A stretch of DNA of 64,000 bases, from the NCBI GenBank assembly GCA_016124315.1, contig WGNW01000010.1, forward strand, positions 26,628 through 90,627, written 5' to 3'. Positions 18,569 to 26,517 of the stretch are shown piece by piece (positions within the stretch are counted from its first letter, which is position 1; each line of letters begins with the position of its first letter). A program made the translations under genes and the position numbers. The notes below the pieces were generated by a model, which saw nothing but the letters and a program-made list of their open reading frames with translations, was not told the DNA's origin and did not search any database. This DNA is from Alphaproteobacteria bacterium (GTDB lineage Bacteria; Pseudomonadota; Alphaproteobacteria; SMXS01).

Positions 18569-20257
18569 TCAGTTCCCGTCCTCTGTAGTCTCCTTACTCT
18601 CTATTGCAATCCCGAAGCGACGTACTCGCAATCTGTTTAGCTTGCTCTCCTCTGCAATGCGCATAAGAGCGCCCTCAACGGCAGCATTGATTTTCTCCAT
18701 TTCATCAGAGGGATTGATGATATTTCTAAACCTCACCGCTCCCGACACAATGTTCCGCACATCTCTAGCCGACTTAAATGTATCATAATATTCCGACTCA
18801 TCCTTAGACGATAAGAACGCCATTTCATCCTGCGACCAAACATCATTTTGGCTTATTTTTCGGAGAACCTCCTCAATAGACATCTCCTTTTTGAAACTAA
18901 TCTTCTTAAGATAGAACGCTTCCACAATTTTCTCATGGACCTCGCTCTCCATTATAAAGGCATTGCCTATATCAAAAAAATCGGCCGGCTTGTCTGCATT
19001 TCTTTCCATATAGAAATCAATTAGTTCCGACACCGAATCTGGATCAAGATCACTCACGATCTTAATCACTCCATTCAGGTAGCCAGGCGAAACCACCTCC
19101 GCACATTCCCTAAAGTAATAATATAGATTATACAGGGCATCCTTATCTCCCCCGTTGAAAGTTCCAAAAAACTCGTCTACTGCTTCATGCCATTGACGGA
19201 CCAAGCCCTCTCGCCTAGCGGCGCTCTCATTCTTAGCCACTTCGCCCTGAAACAGCTCCTCGTCAATGTAGCCACTTTCAATTCCTTTCAAAATTGCACT
19301 ATCTAAACTATCCATTGAGAAGAATCCGTAGTTATCCAGAAGCTCCTCCCAGCGCCGCTCTACCTCAGAAAAGGCACTACCATCTATATCTAAGACCTTT
19401 CCCTTTTTCTCAACAATGAACTCTAAGGACGGGGATTCGTTCGGCTGCTTGATGCTCCAAAAAATAAGGCAAGATGTTTGAACAATCTGGCGCTTTACCA
19501 CTTCGTCTAAGTTCTTAGTGTAGGGGGCTATGTAATCGCAGAATTTGCGAATATGACTGATAGTACGAATATTTTTTATTTTAAGATAGACACAAAATTC
19601 GCTGATTAGACTCCCCCATATATCATCTGATGGCGCGCCGAGCGCGCTTGCCTCTAGCGGGCTAGGATCAAAAATTAGGAACCGATCAACAACCTTCTCC
19701 AAATACAAATCAAACTGCTCCTTGTCCACGCCATCAAGCGTGTCCTTATTTAAAAGAATAGAAACAGAGCACCCCTTCTCTTCCTTCAACAGTGAGGCAA
19801 GCCCAAGCACATCCCCGATCGAGAGGCCCCGGCTCTTCCGCTCAAGATCGTCGAGACAAATTAGCTGATTCCTAACAGTAAGAAAGAAGGCTGGCGTGGC
19901 GGTAGCAAAATAAGTCCTTAATCCGGGAACCAGATTGGTGACCCAAGCGTATTTTCGAGTGATCCCCTCGGCAGCTCCAACTACGTCCGCTAAGGTAGAC
20001 ATTGAAGCTTCAGCGCTTATCCGGTCTCTAGGAACGGTTGATTCGAATATTGCGTATTTTACTTGATCCAAAGATGATAGACCAAACAAGCTAGTATAGG
20101 AATAGCGGGGCATGCCCAAATTTGAGCCAGTCTCCGAAATACATGATTTCCAAGCGTACGTCTTTCCCACCCCCAACGCACCACTGATACAAATAATCTC
20201 CGGCTCATCTGACGAGGCAAACCTTCGGATCTCTTCTTTCACACGGTCGATTGTCAT
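18569..20257 (-). CDS. KAP-like P-loop NTPase on an AT-rich island
   Basis: Walker A GALGVGKTY; Walker B LICLDDLERKS; SYTSLFGLSSLDQVKYAIFES typical of KAP-type NTPases. Visibly AT-rich relative to flanks. Confidence 0.75.
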   Translation of the reverse strand: MTIDRVKEEIRRFASSDEPEIICISGALGVGKTYAWKSCISETGSNLGMPRYSYTSLFGLSSLDQVKYAIFESTVPRDRISAEASMSTLADVVGAAEGITRKYAWVTNLVPGLRTYFATATPAFFLTVRNQLICLDDLERKSRGLSIGDVLGLASLLKEEKGCSVSILLNKDTLDGVDKEQFDLYLEKVVDRFLIFDPSPLEASALGAPSDDIWGSLISEFCVYLKIKNIRTISHIRKFCDYIAPYTKNLDEVVKRQIVQTSCLIFWSIKQPNESPSLEFIVEKKGKVLDIDGSAFSEVERRWEELLDNYGFFSMDSLDSAILKGIESGYIDEELFQGEVAKNESAARREGLVRQWHEAVDEFFGTFNGGDKDALYNLYYYFRECAEVVSPGYLNGVIKIVSDLDPDSVSELIDFYMERNADKPADFFDIGNAFIMESEVHEKIVEAFYLKKISFKKEMSIEEVLRKISQNDVWSQDEMAFLSSKDESEYYDTFKSARDVRNIVSGAVRFRNIINPSDEMEKINAAVEGALMRIAEESKLNRLRVRRFGIAIESKETTEDGN

Positions 20258-20384
20258 AGCGAACCAGTTTCCTGTTTTTCACTCAATTAAGAAGATGGAA
20301 AACCATTACAAGTCGTACCGAGTAAATATTTGATTTGGCGTTCAGGCTTGGTAGTAGGCCTGGTACTGTAGCGGTAGATTGACT

Positions 20385-20642
20385 TCAAGTGCTAAAGCCC
20401 ACCCGCAACTCCATCATCACCTCCTCACAGAAGGGCTTGATAAGGGCGCGCTCGGCGCGCAGGCGGTCCTGCAGCTCAGGGTGGCGGCTGAACTGCCATA
20501 TGCCATTGGCCAGCGCGCTCTGCAGCTCGGCCATGGAGAAGGGCTCGTCGTCGGCGGGGGCGTGGAAGTCATAGGGGTCGCTCTGGACCGCATGGTCCGT
20601 GAGGCTGAGGCCGGCGAGGCGGCCGTCGTCGGTGCTATCCAT
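20385..20642 (-). CDS. small hypothetical protein
   Basis: 85-aa ORF (MDSTDDGRLAGLSLTDHAVQSDPYDFHAPADDEPFSM...) with protein-like composition next to the NTPase; no clear RBS. Confidence 0.4.
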   Translation of the reverse strand: MDSTDDGRLAGLSLTDHAVQSDPYDFHAPADDEPFSMAELQSALANGIWQFSRHPELQDRLRAERALIKPFCEEVMMELRVGFST

Positions 20643-20755
20643 CTGCTGCTACCTGTTACGCATTCCCCTGCCGCGCATGCTGAGCGATGCGCGAGGGAAC
20701 AGTGTGCCACCGCCGATGCCTGCTATGCTACCTGTCACGAAAAGCAGGAGCACCC

Positions 20756-21547
20756 ATGAGCGACACCGGCATCATCCTCTACGACGTGGCCGACCGGGTG
20801 GCCACCATCACCCTCAACCGGCCCGACAAGCTGAACGCCTGGAGCCCGGAGATGGAGGCCGCCTTCCGCGCCGCCGTGGAGCGGGCGGCGGCCGACGACG
20901 CGGCGCGGGCGATCGTCGTCACCGGCGCGGGCAAGGGTTTCTGCGCCGGCGCGGACCTGGCGCCCGGGCCGGACGGCAAGCCGCGCCCGCGGGTGCAGCC
21001 GCCGTTCTCGGCCGACGATTTCGGCCAGCGCTATTCCTACCTGCTGGGCGTGGCCAAGCCGGTGGTTGCCGCGATCAACGGCGCGGCGGCGGGCGTCGGC
21101 CTGTGCCTCGCGCTCTACTGCGACATGCGCTTCATGGCCGAGGGCGCCAAGCTGACCACCGCCTTCGTGCGCCGCGGCCTGATCGCCGAGCACGGCAGCG
21201 CCTGGATGCTGCCGCGGCTGATCGGCGCCATGAACGCCATGGACCTGCTGCTGTCGGGCAGGGTGGTGGAAGCCGCCGAGGCCGAGGCGATGGGACTGGT
21301 CAGAGCGCTGCCCCGCGAGGGCTTCGCCGAGGCGGTGCACGCGCGGGCGGCCGAGCTGGCCGAGCTGTCGTCGCCGCGCGCGATGGCGATCATCAAGCGG
21401 CAGGTGTGGCACGGCCTCAGCCAGAGCCTGGCGGCCGCGACCCAGACGTCCAACGAGGAGCAGATGAAGTGCTTCGCCACCGAGGACTACGCCGAGGGCG
21501 TCGCCTCGTTCCGCGAGAAGCGCAAGCCGGCGTTTACCGGGAGGTAG
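20756..21547 (+). CDS. enoyl-CoA hydratase/isomerase (crotonase) family
   Basis: ITLNRPDKLNAWSPEMEAAF...VTGAGKGFCAGADL...KPVVAAINGAAAGVGLCLALYCDMRF; RBS AGCAGGAG. Confidence 0.94.
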   Translation: MSDTGIILYDVADRVATITLNRPDKLNAWSPEMEAAFRAAVERAAADDAARAIVVTGAGKGFCAGADLAPGPDGKPRPRVQPPFSADDFGQRYSYLLGVAKPVVAAINGAAAGVGLCLALYCDMRFMAEGAKLTTAFVRRGLIAEHGSAWMLPRLIGAMNAMDLLLSGRVVEAAEAEAMGLVRALPREGFAEAVHARAAELAELSSPRAMAIIKRQVWHGLSQSLAAATQTSNEEQMKCFATEDYAEGVASFREKRKPAFTGR

Positions 21548-21569
21548 GGGCGGACGCCCCCATCCCCGC

Positions 21570-21668
21570 CGTCCTTGCGAGGAGGCGCAGCCGACGAAGC
21601 AACCCAGGGGCCACCGCACCAGCCCTGCGGCCCTGGATTGCCCCGCCCCTGCGGGGCTCGCAATGACG
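21570..21668. repeat. inverted pair of palindromic intergenic repeats
   Basis: Copies at 21570-21608 and 21632-21668. Confidence 0.88.
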
Positions 21669-21711
21669 GTCGAGGAAACGGCCTCACCCTTCAGCGCGCG
21701 GGAAGGTCGGC

Positions 21712-21999
21712 TCAGGCGAGCTGGTCGTACAGATCCCGCCATTGCGGGTTCGCCGCCTCGATCAGGGCCAGCTTGCGGGCGCGCGAGCCGGCCTTGATCT
21801 GCTTCTCGCGGGCGATCGCCTCAGTCATCCCGACGTGGAACTCGTACCAGACCAGCAGCGTACAGCCGTACCGGCGGGTGAAGCCGGGCAGCACACCCTC
21901 GCGGTGCTGCCATGCCCGCTGTGCGAGGTGGGACGTCACGCCGGTGTAGAGCGTGCCGTTGCGCCGGCTGGCCATGATGTAGACGGCAGGCTGCTTCAA
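21712..21999 (-). CDS. GIY-YIG nuclease family protein
   Basis: VYIMASRRNGTLYTGVTSHLAQRAWQHREGVLPGFTRRYGCTLLVWYEFHVGMTEAIAREKQIK; GIY-YIG signature. Confidence 0.92.
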   Translation of the reverse strand: MKQPAVYIMASRRNGTLYTGVTSHLAQRAWQHREGVLPGFTRRYGCTLLVWYEFHVGMTEAIAREKQIKAGSRARKLALIEAANPQWRDLYDQLA

Positions 22000-22042
22000 T
22001 GGCGGGCCTCCTTCGGCCGCAGGCTACCACAGGAATTATGCC

Positions 22043-22278
22043 CGTCGTTGCGAGGAGGCAAAGCCGGCGTAGCAACCCGGAGGGCAACATCAAACAGCCT
22101 GAACCCACGGCGCTGGATTGCCGCGCCCCCTACGGGGGCTCGCAATGACGACCGGAAAACACCCCCTCCCCGTCCTTGCGAGGAGGCGCAGCCGACGAAG
22201 CAACCCAGGGGCCACCTGGACCGGCCTTAGCCCCGTGGCCCTGGATTGCCGCGCCCCCTGCGGGGGCTCGCAATGACG
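22043..22278. repeat. four palindromic intergenic repeats, alternating orientation
   Basis: Copies at 22043-22080, 22113-22150, 22171-22209, 22240-22278. Confidence 0.88.
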
Positions 22279-22306
22279 ATCAGCGGACGGCCGGGGCCGC
22301 CCGGGA

Positions 22307-22891
22307 TCACTTTCCCGGGGCGGCGCTGGCGGGGGCCTTGGTCACGCCGACCATAGCCGGGCGCAGCAGGCGGTCGCCGATGGTGTAGCCCACCTGCAGC
22401 ACCTGGTTGACGGTGCCGTGGGGCTGCCCGGCGTCCTCCACCTCGAACATCGCCTGGTGGAGGTTGTGGTCGAACTTCTCGCCGTGGGGGCGGACCTCCC
22501 TGACGCCGTGGCGCTCCAGCACCGCCGCCAGCTCGCGCCCGGTGATCTGCACGCCCTGCACCAGGCTGCCGAACGCCGGATCTCCCTCGGCGCCCTCGGG
22601 CAGCGCGTCGAGCGCGCGGCCCAGATTGTCGGCCACGGAGAGCAGGTCGCGGGCGAAGCCGGTGATGGCGTATTTGCGGGCATCGTCGGCGTCCTTCTGG
22701 GCGCGGCGGCGCACGTTCTCGGTCTCCGCCACGGCGCGCAGCAGCTTGTCCTTCAGGGCGGCGATCTCGAGCTCGGCCTCGGCGAGCCTCGCGTCGGCCT
22801 CCAGCGCCTCCGGGTGCTCGGCGCGGCCCTCCTCGCGGGCGGCCTCGTCGGCGTCGGTTTCCGGGGTGTGCTTGGGTTCGTTGTCCATCAT
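22307..22891 (-). CDS. grpE: nucleotide exchange factor GrpE
   Basis: LKDKLLRAVAETENVRRRAQKDADDARKYAITGFARDLLSVADNLGRAL...QVGYTIGDRLLRPAMVGV. Confidence 0.96.
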   Translation of the reverse strand: MMDNEPKHTPETDADEAAREEGRAEHPEALEADARLAEAELEIAALKDKLLRAVAETENVRRRAQKDADDARKYAITGFARDLLSVADNLGRALDALPEGAEGDPAFGSLVQGVQITGRELAAVLERHGVREVRPHGEKFDHNLHQAMFEVEDAGQPHGTVNQVLQVGYTIGDRLLRPAMVGVTKAPASAAPGK

Positions 22892-22895
22892 GTCC

Positions 22896-23936
22896 TCAAC
22901 TCAGCAGGCGGCCGACCACGCGGGCCGTGTAGTCGACCATGGGCACGATCCGGGCGTAGTTGATCCGTGTGGGACCGATCACGCCCAGAATGCCGATGAC
23001 GTTGCGTTTCTCGTTGGCGTAAGGGGCCAGGATGAGCGACGAGCCCGACAGGCTGAACAGCTGGTTCTCCGAGCCGATGAACACGCGCACACCCTCGGCT
23101 TCCTTCGCCAGGTCCAGCAAATGGATGAACTCGCGCTTGTTTTCAAGGTCTTCCAGCAGCCGGCGGATACGCTCCAGGTCCTCGGCCGCCTGCAGGTTCT
23201 CCAGCAGGTTGCCCTGGCCGCGCACGATCAGCGTCTGTTCGCCGTCCACCGGGCCGGTCCAGATGGCGAGCCCATCCTCCACCACCTTGCCCGACAGCTC
23301 GTCCAGTTCCGCCTGGTGCAGCGCCAGTTCGGAGTGGATCAGATCCTTGGCCTCGTCGATGGTGCGGCCGTTGAGCCGGGCGTTCAGGTAGTTGCTGGCA
23401 CGGCTCAGGGTGGAGGGCATCATGTCGACGGGCACCTCCATGATGCGGTTCTCCACCTGGCCGTCCTCGGTCACCAGCACGGCGAGCGCCCGGCCCGGAT
23501 TGAGGCTGACGAACTCGATGTGGCGGATCGCCGCGTTGAACTTGGGCGCCAGCACCAGGCCGGCGGCGTGGGAGAGGCCCGACAGCAGCGCCGAGGCCTG
23601 CTGCAGCACGCCGTCGAGGGTCTGGCCGCCGGCGGCCACCCGGCCCTCGATGGCGTTGCGCTCCTCGGTGCTGAGGTTGCCGATCTCCAGCAGGCCGTCG
23701 ACGAAGATGCGCAGGCCGCGCTCGGTCGGCATCCGGCCGGCCGAGGTGTGCGGCGCATAGAGCAGCCCGGCGTCCTCCAGGTCGGCCATGACGTTGCGGA
23801 TGCTGGCCGACGACAGGTTGAGCCCCAATCGCTGGACGAGCGTGCGCGAGGCGACCGGCTCGCCGGTCTCCAGGTAGGCCTCGACGATGCCGCGGAGGAT
23901 CATCCGCGTGCGCTCGTTGAAATCCTCGATCATCAT
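22896..23936 (-). CDS. hrcA: heat-inducible transcriptional repressor HrcA
   Basis: GEPVASRTLVQRLGLNLSSASIRNVMADLEDAGLLYAPHTSAGRMPTERGLRIFVD...GVIGPTRINYARIVPMVDYTA. Confidence 0.96.
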   Translation of the reverse strand: MMIEDFNERTRMILRGIVEAYLETGEPVASRTLVQRLGLNLSSASIRNVMADLEDAGLLYAPHTSAGRMPTERGLRIFVDGLLEIGNLSTEERNAIEGRVAAGGQTLDGVLQQASALLSGLSHAAGLVLAPKFNAAIRHIEFVSLNPGRALAVLVTEDGQVENRIMEVPVDMMPSTLSRASNYLNARLNGRTIDEAKDLIHSELALHQAELDELSGKVVEDGLAIWTGPVDGEQTLIVRGQGNLLENLQAAEDLERIRRLLEDLENKREFIHLLDLAKEAEGVRVFIGSENQLFSLSGSSLILAPYANEKRNVIGILGVIGPTRINYARIVPMVDYTARVVGRLLS

Positions 23937-24048
23937 GCCCGACTATATGTGAAAGGAGGGCGACCGCGTCAACGCGGCGTGCCGGGGGTGGACGCCGCCC
24001 GCCCCAGGGAATAGAACCCAGCCAGCCAATCCGACAGGGGAAAACCAC

Positions 24049-24768
24049 ATGCGTCCATCCGGCCGATCCGCCGACGAACTGCGCCCCATCTCCCTCGAAC
24101 CGGGCTTCTCGGCCTATGCGGAAGGCTCGTGCCTCGCCCGATTCGGAGGCACCCACGTGCTGTGCACCGCCACGCTCGACGAAGGCGTGCCCGGCTTCCT
24201 GCGCGGCCAGGGCCGCGGCTGGGTGACCGCCGAGTACGGCATGCTGCCGCGCTCGACCCATTCCCGGTCGTCCCGCGAGGCGGCGCGCGGCAAGCAGTCG
24301 GGCCGCACCCAGGAGATCCAGCGCCTGATCGGCCGCAGCCTGCGGGCGGTGACCAACCTCCGGGGCCTGGGCGAGCGCCAGATCATCCTCGACTGCGACG
24401 TGCTGCAGGCCGACGGCGGCACCCGCACCGCCTCGGTCACCGGCGCCTACGTGGCGCTCTACCAGTGCCTGCAGAAGATGGCCACCGACGGCATGATCGA
24501 CGGCGTGCCGCTGCGCGCCGAGGTGGCCGCGGTGTCGTGCGGCATCTTCAACGGCGTGCCCGTGCTCGACCTGGACTACGCCGAGGATTCGAAGGCCCAG
24601 GCCGACGCCAACTTCGTGCTCACCGGCAGCGGCGGCATCGTCGAGATCCAGGGCACCGCCGAGGACGAGCCGTTCGCCGAATCGGCGTTCCTCGAGCTGC
24701 TGGCGCTGGCCAAGCGCGGCATCGCCGAGCTGGTCGGCAAGCAGCGCCAGGCGCTCGGGCTCGACTGA
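24049..24768 (+). CDS. rph: ribonuclease PH
   Basis: [73 protein letters not shown]. Confidence 0.97.
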   Translation: MRPSGRSADELRPISLEPGFSAYAEGSCLARFGGTHVLCTATLDEGVPGFLRGQGRGWVTAEYGMLPRSTHSRSSREAARGKQSGRTQEIQRLIGRSLRAVTNLRGLGERQIILDCDVLQADGGTRTASVTGAYVALYQCLQKMATDGMIDGVPLRAEVAAVSCGIFNGVPVLDLDYAEDSKAQADANFVLTGSGGIVEIQGTAEDEPFAESAFLELLALAKRGIAELVGKQRQALGLD

Positions 24769-25367
24769 TGGCGCGGCGCTTCGCCGGCGGCCGGCTGGTG
24801 GTCGCCTCCCACAATCCCGGCAAGGTGCGGGAGATCGGCGCGCTGCTCGCGCCGTTCGACGTGGAGGCGGTCTCGGCGGGCGAGCTCAACCTGCCCGAGC
24901 CGGAGGAGACCGGGACGACCTTCCGGGCCAACGCCGAGCTGAAGGCGCTGGCGGCGGCGCGCGGCGCCGCCCTGCCGGCGCTGGCCGACGATTCGGGCCT
25001 GTGCGTCGCGGCGCTGGACGGCGATCCCGGCATCTACTCGGCCCGCTGGGCGGGCCCCGGGAAGGACTTCGCCGTGGCCATGGCGAAGGTCCACGAGCTG
25101 CTGGAGGCGAGCGGCAGCGACGACCGGCGCGCCTGGTTCACCTGCGCCCTGTCGCTGGCCTGGCCCGACGGCCACGTGGAGACCTTCGAGGGGCACGTCC
25201 ACGGCACGCTGGTGTGGCCGCCGCGGGGCGGGCGCGGCTTCGGCTACGACCCGGTCTTCCGGGCCGACGGCCACGACATCACCTTCGGCGAGATGGACCC
25301 GGACGCCAAGCACGCCATCAGCCACCGGGCGGCGGCCTTCCGGCAACTGATCGATGCCTGCTTCTGA
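24768..25367 (+). CDS. rdgB: RdgB/HAM1 family non-canonical purine NTP pyrophosphatase
   Basis: [31 protein letters not shown]...[24 protein letters not shown]...[10 protein letters not shown]. Confidence 0.95.
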   Translation: MARRFAGGRLVVASHNPGKVREIGALLAPFDVEAVSAGELNLPEPEETGTTFRANAELKALAAARGAALPALADDSGLCVAALDGDPGIYSARWAGPGKDFAVAMAKVHELLEASGSDDRRAWFTCALSLAWPDGHVETFEGHVHGTLVWPPRGGRGFGYDPVFRADGHDITFGEMDPDAKHAISHRAAAFRQLIDACF

Positions 25368-26517
25368 GCCGGGATTCGCGGTCTACGTCCACTGGCCGTT
25401 CTGCCTGCAGAAATGCCCCTATTGCGACTTCAACAGCCATGTCCGCGAGCAGGTGGACCAGGGCCGCTGGCGCGCCGCCCTTTTGCGCGAGATCGACCAC
25501 TGGGCGGCGCTGACGCCGGGCCGCCGCGTCGCCAGCGTGTTCTTCGGCGGCGGCACCCCGTCGCTGATGGCGCCGGAGACGGTGGCCGCGGTGATCGAGC
25601 GCATCGGCGCGCGCTGGGGCTATGACCGGACGCCTGAGATCACCCTGGAGGCCAACCCCACCAGCGTCGAGGCCGGCCGCTTCGCCGCCTATGCCCGCGC
25701 TGGCGTCAACCGGGTGTCGCTGGGCGTGCAGGCGCTCGACGACGCCGACCTGAAGGCGCTGGGGCGCGGCCACAGCGTCGCCCAGGCGCTGGATGCGGTG
25801 GCGCTGGCGCGCGATACCTTCCCGCGCTACAGCTTCGACCTGATCTATGCCCACCCCGGCCAGACCGTCGCCGCCTGGCAGGACGAACTGGCCCGGGCCC
25901 TCGCCATGGCGGGCGACCACCTGTCGCTCTACCAGCTCACCATCGAGGAAGGCACCGGCTTCCACGCCGCCTGGCGCGAGGGCCGGCTGGTGCTGCCCGA
26001 CGAGGACACCGCCGCCGAGCTCTACGAGACCACCCAGGCCATGGCCGAAGCGGCCGGCCTGCCGGCCTACGAGATTTCCAACCACGCGAGGCCGGGCGGC
26101 GAGAGCCAGCACAACATGACCTACTGGCGCTACGGCGAGTATGCCGGCATCGGCCCCGGCGCCCATGGCCGCCTCAGACTCGGCGGCGCACTCCACGCCA
26201 CCGCCCAGCGTCGCAAGCCCGAGACCTGGCTGTCGCTGGCGGAGGCGCAGGGCCACGGCTCGGAGCTGACGACGCCGCTCTCCCCGCAGGACATGGCGGG
26301 CGAGATGCTCATGATGGGCCTGCGCACGTCCGAAGGCGTCGATCTGGACAGGCTGGAGGCGCTGAACGGCGCGCCGGTGGAGGACGCCGTCGCCTCACCC
26401 GCCGCGCTGCGCCTGATGCTGGAGGAAGGGCTGTTACGCCGGGACGGCGGCTTCCTCAGGGCGACCGCCCAGGGCCGCCCGGTGCTCAACGCCGTCATCC
26501 GCCAGCTGCTGCGCTGA
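25354..26517 (+). CDS. hemW: radical SAM coproporphyrinogen III oxidase-like protein HemW
   Basis: [22 protein letters not shown] radical SAM CxxxCxx[31 protein letters not shown]. Confidence 0.94.
   Translation: MPASEPGFAVYVHWPFCLQKCPYCDFNSHVREQVDQGRWRAALLREIDHWAALTPGRRVASVFFGGGTPSLMAPETVAAVIERIGARWGYDRTPEITLEANPTSVEAGRFAAYARAGVNRVSLGVQALDDADLKALGRGHSVAQALDAVALARDTFPRYSFDLIYAHPGQTVAAWQDELARALAMAGDHLSLYQLTIEEGTGFHAAWREGRLVLPDEDTAAELYETTQAMAEAAGLPAYEISNHARPGGESQHNMTYWRYGEYAGIGPGAHGRLRLGGALHATAQRRKPETWLSLAEAQGHGSELTTPLSPQDMAGEMLMMGLRTSEGVDLDRLEALNGAPVEDAVASPAALRLMLEEGLLRRDGGFLRATAQGRPVLNAVIRQLLR

Noticed and set aside
23937-24048. CIRCE element upstream of hrcA
   Set aside because: Looked for TTAGCACTC-N9-GAGTGCTAA in the hrcA/rph interval; not present.
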